Assembly: GCA_012719315.1 (NCBI GenBank) | Contig: JAAYAP010000014.1 | Coordinates: forward strand, 1-34,938 | Origin: Methanobacteriota archaeon | Lineage (GTDB): Archaea; Thermoplasmatota; Thermoplasmata; Methanomassiliicoccales; Methanomethylophilaceae | Length of the DNA stretch: 34,938 nucleotides | Direction: 5' to 3' | Part shown: positions 34,895 to 34,938 of the stretch, one piece after another | How the letters are laid out: each line of letters opens with the position of its first letter | How positions within the stretch are numbered: position 1 is the first letter of the stretch | Translations under genes and position numbers: made by a program | Notes under the pieces: generated by a model | Database searches by the model: none | Seen by the model: only the letters and a program-made list of their open reading frames with translations | What the model was told of the DNA's origin: nothing

Positions 34895-34938
34895 ATGAAC
34901 AGGATTAAGGTCATCAACGAACCATCCGAGTTAGTGCC
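34895..34938 (+). CDS. N-terminal start of a gene cut by the window edge
   Basis: ATG at 34895 opens a frame MNRIKVINEPSELV that runs off the window. It is preceded by two A/T boxes in good position, so it is likely a real start. Fourteen residues are too few to name a family. Confidence 0.5.
   Translation, partial: MNRIKVINEPSELV

Overview
The window is a high-GC euryarchaeal chromosome segment, most likely from a methanogen of the order Methanomassiliicoccales or a close Thermoplasmata relative. The archaeal marks are PriS primase, MCM, NMD3, Tsr3, DUF424, DUF531, A/T-rich boxes about 20-35 bp before many start codons, and two Lhr-type helicases. HdrD points to methanogenesis, and a bacterial-type gyrase (gyrB-gyrA) fits Thermoplasmata/Methanomicrobia-like lineages. 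Of the 31 protein genes whose stop I could read, 26 end in TGA and 4 in TAA; TAG appears only in one degenerate gene. That fits a lineage that keeps TAG scarce, as pyrrolysine-decoding methanogens do, but no pyl gene lies in the window, so the lineage is inference.

Layout. 1-90: end of an unidentified gene. 171-1397 (-): priS, divergent from 1452-4009 (+): TatD-like hydrolase, MBL-fold protein and HtpX protease. 4010-5308 (-): fused hexulose-6-phosphate synthase/RraA-like protein. 5309-6558: a gene-poor stretch holding a decayed Mre11/SbcD-like metallophosphoesterase with an internal amber codon. 6559-12715 (+): a compact run of an ArsC/LMW-PTP-like protein lacking its catalytic Cys, Tsr3, a small winged-helix protein, MCM, DUF424, NMD3 and the two fumarase subunits. 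12712-13578 (-): secreted/membrane-anchored beta-domain protein. 13722-19079 (+): a 1785-residue Lhr helicase, convergent with Ogg (-), which is divergent from endonuclease IV (+). 20794: tRNA-Thr. 20879-22171 (-): ThiC. 22287-26963 (+): gyrB, gyrA and a small membrane protein. 27008: tRNA-Phe, followed by a 52-residue ORF and DUF531. 27820-28839 (-): PurM, divergent from RlmE (+). 29629-32370 (-): a second Lhr-family helicase with a C-terminal zinc motif. 32533-33771 (-): HdrD. 33919-34134 (-): tRNA-Met/Ile2 (CAT) and tRNA-Asn. 34177-34775 (-): a winged-helix regulator and a small Cys-rich protein. 34895 to the end: start of a + strand gene.

How the genes work together. The window is rich in genome maintenance: priming (PriS), unwinding (MCM), supercoiling (gyrase), helicase repair (two Lhr) and base excision (Ogg, endonuclease IV). 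It also carries ribosome/RNA maturation (NMD3, Tsr3, RlmE, tRNAs) and core metabolism (fumarase, ThiC, PurM, HdrD, Hps). Convergent neighbours abut or overlap at their stop codons in five places. I saw no CRISPR array, insertion sequence, prophage or recognisable defence island. The most unusual element is the amber-containing degenerate phosphoesterase at 5525-6136.
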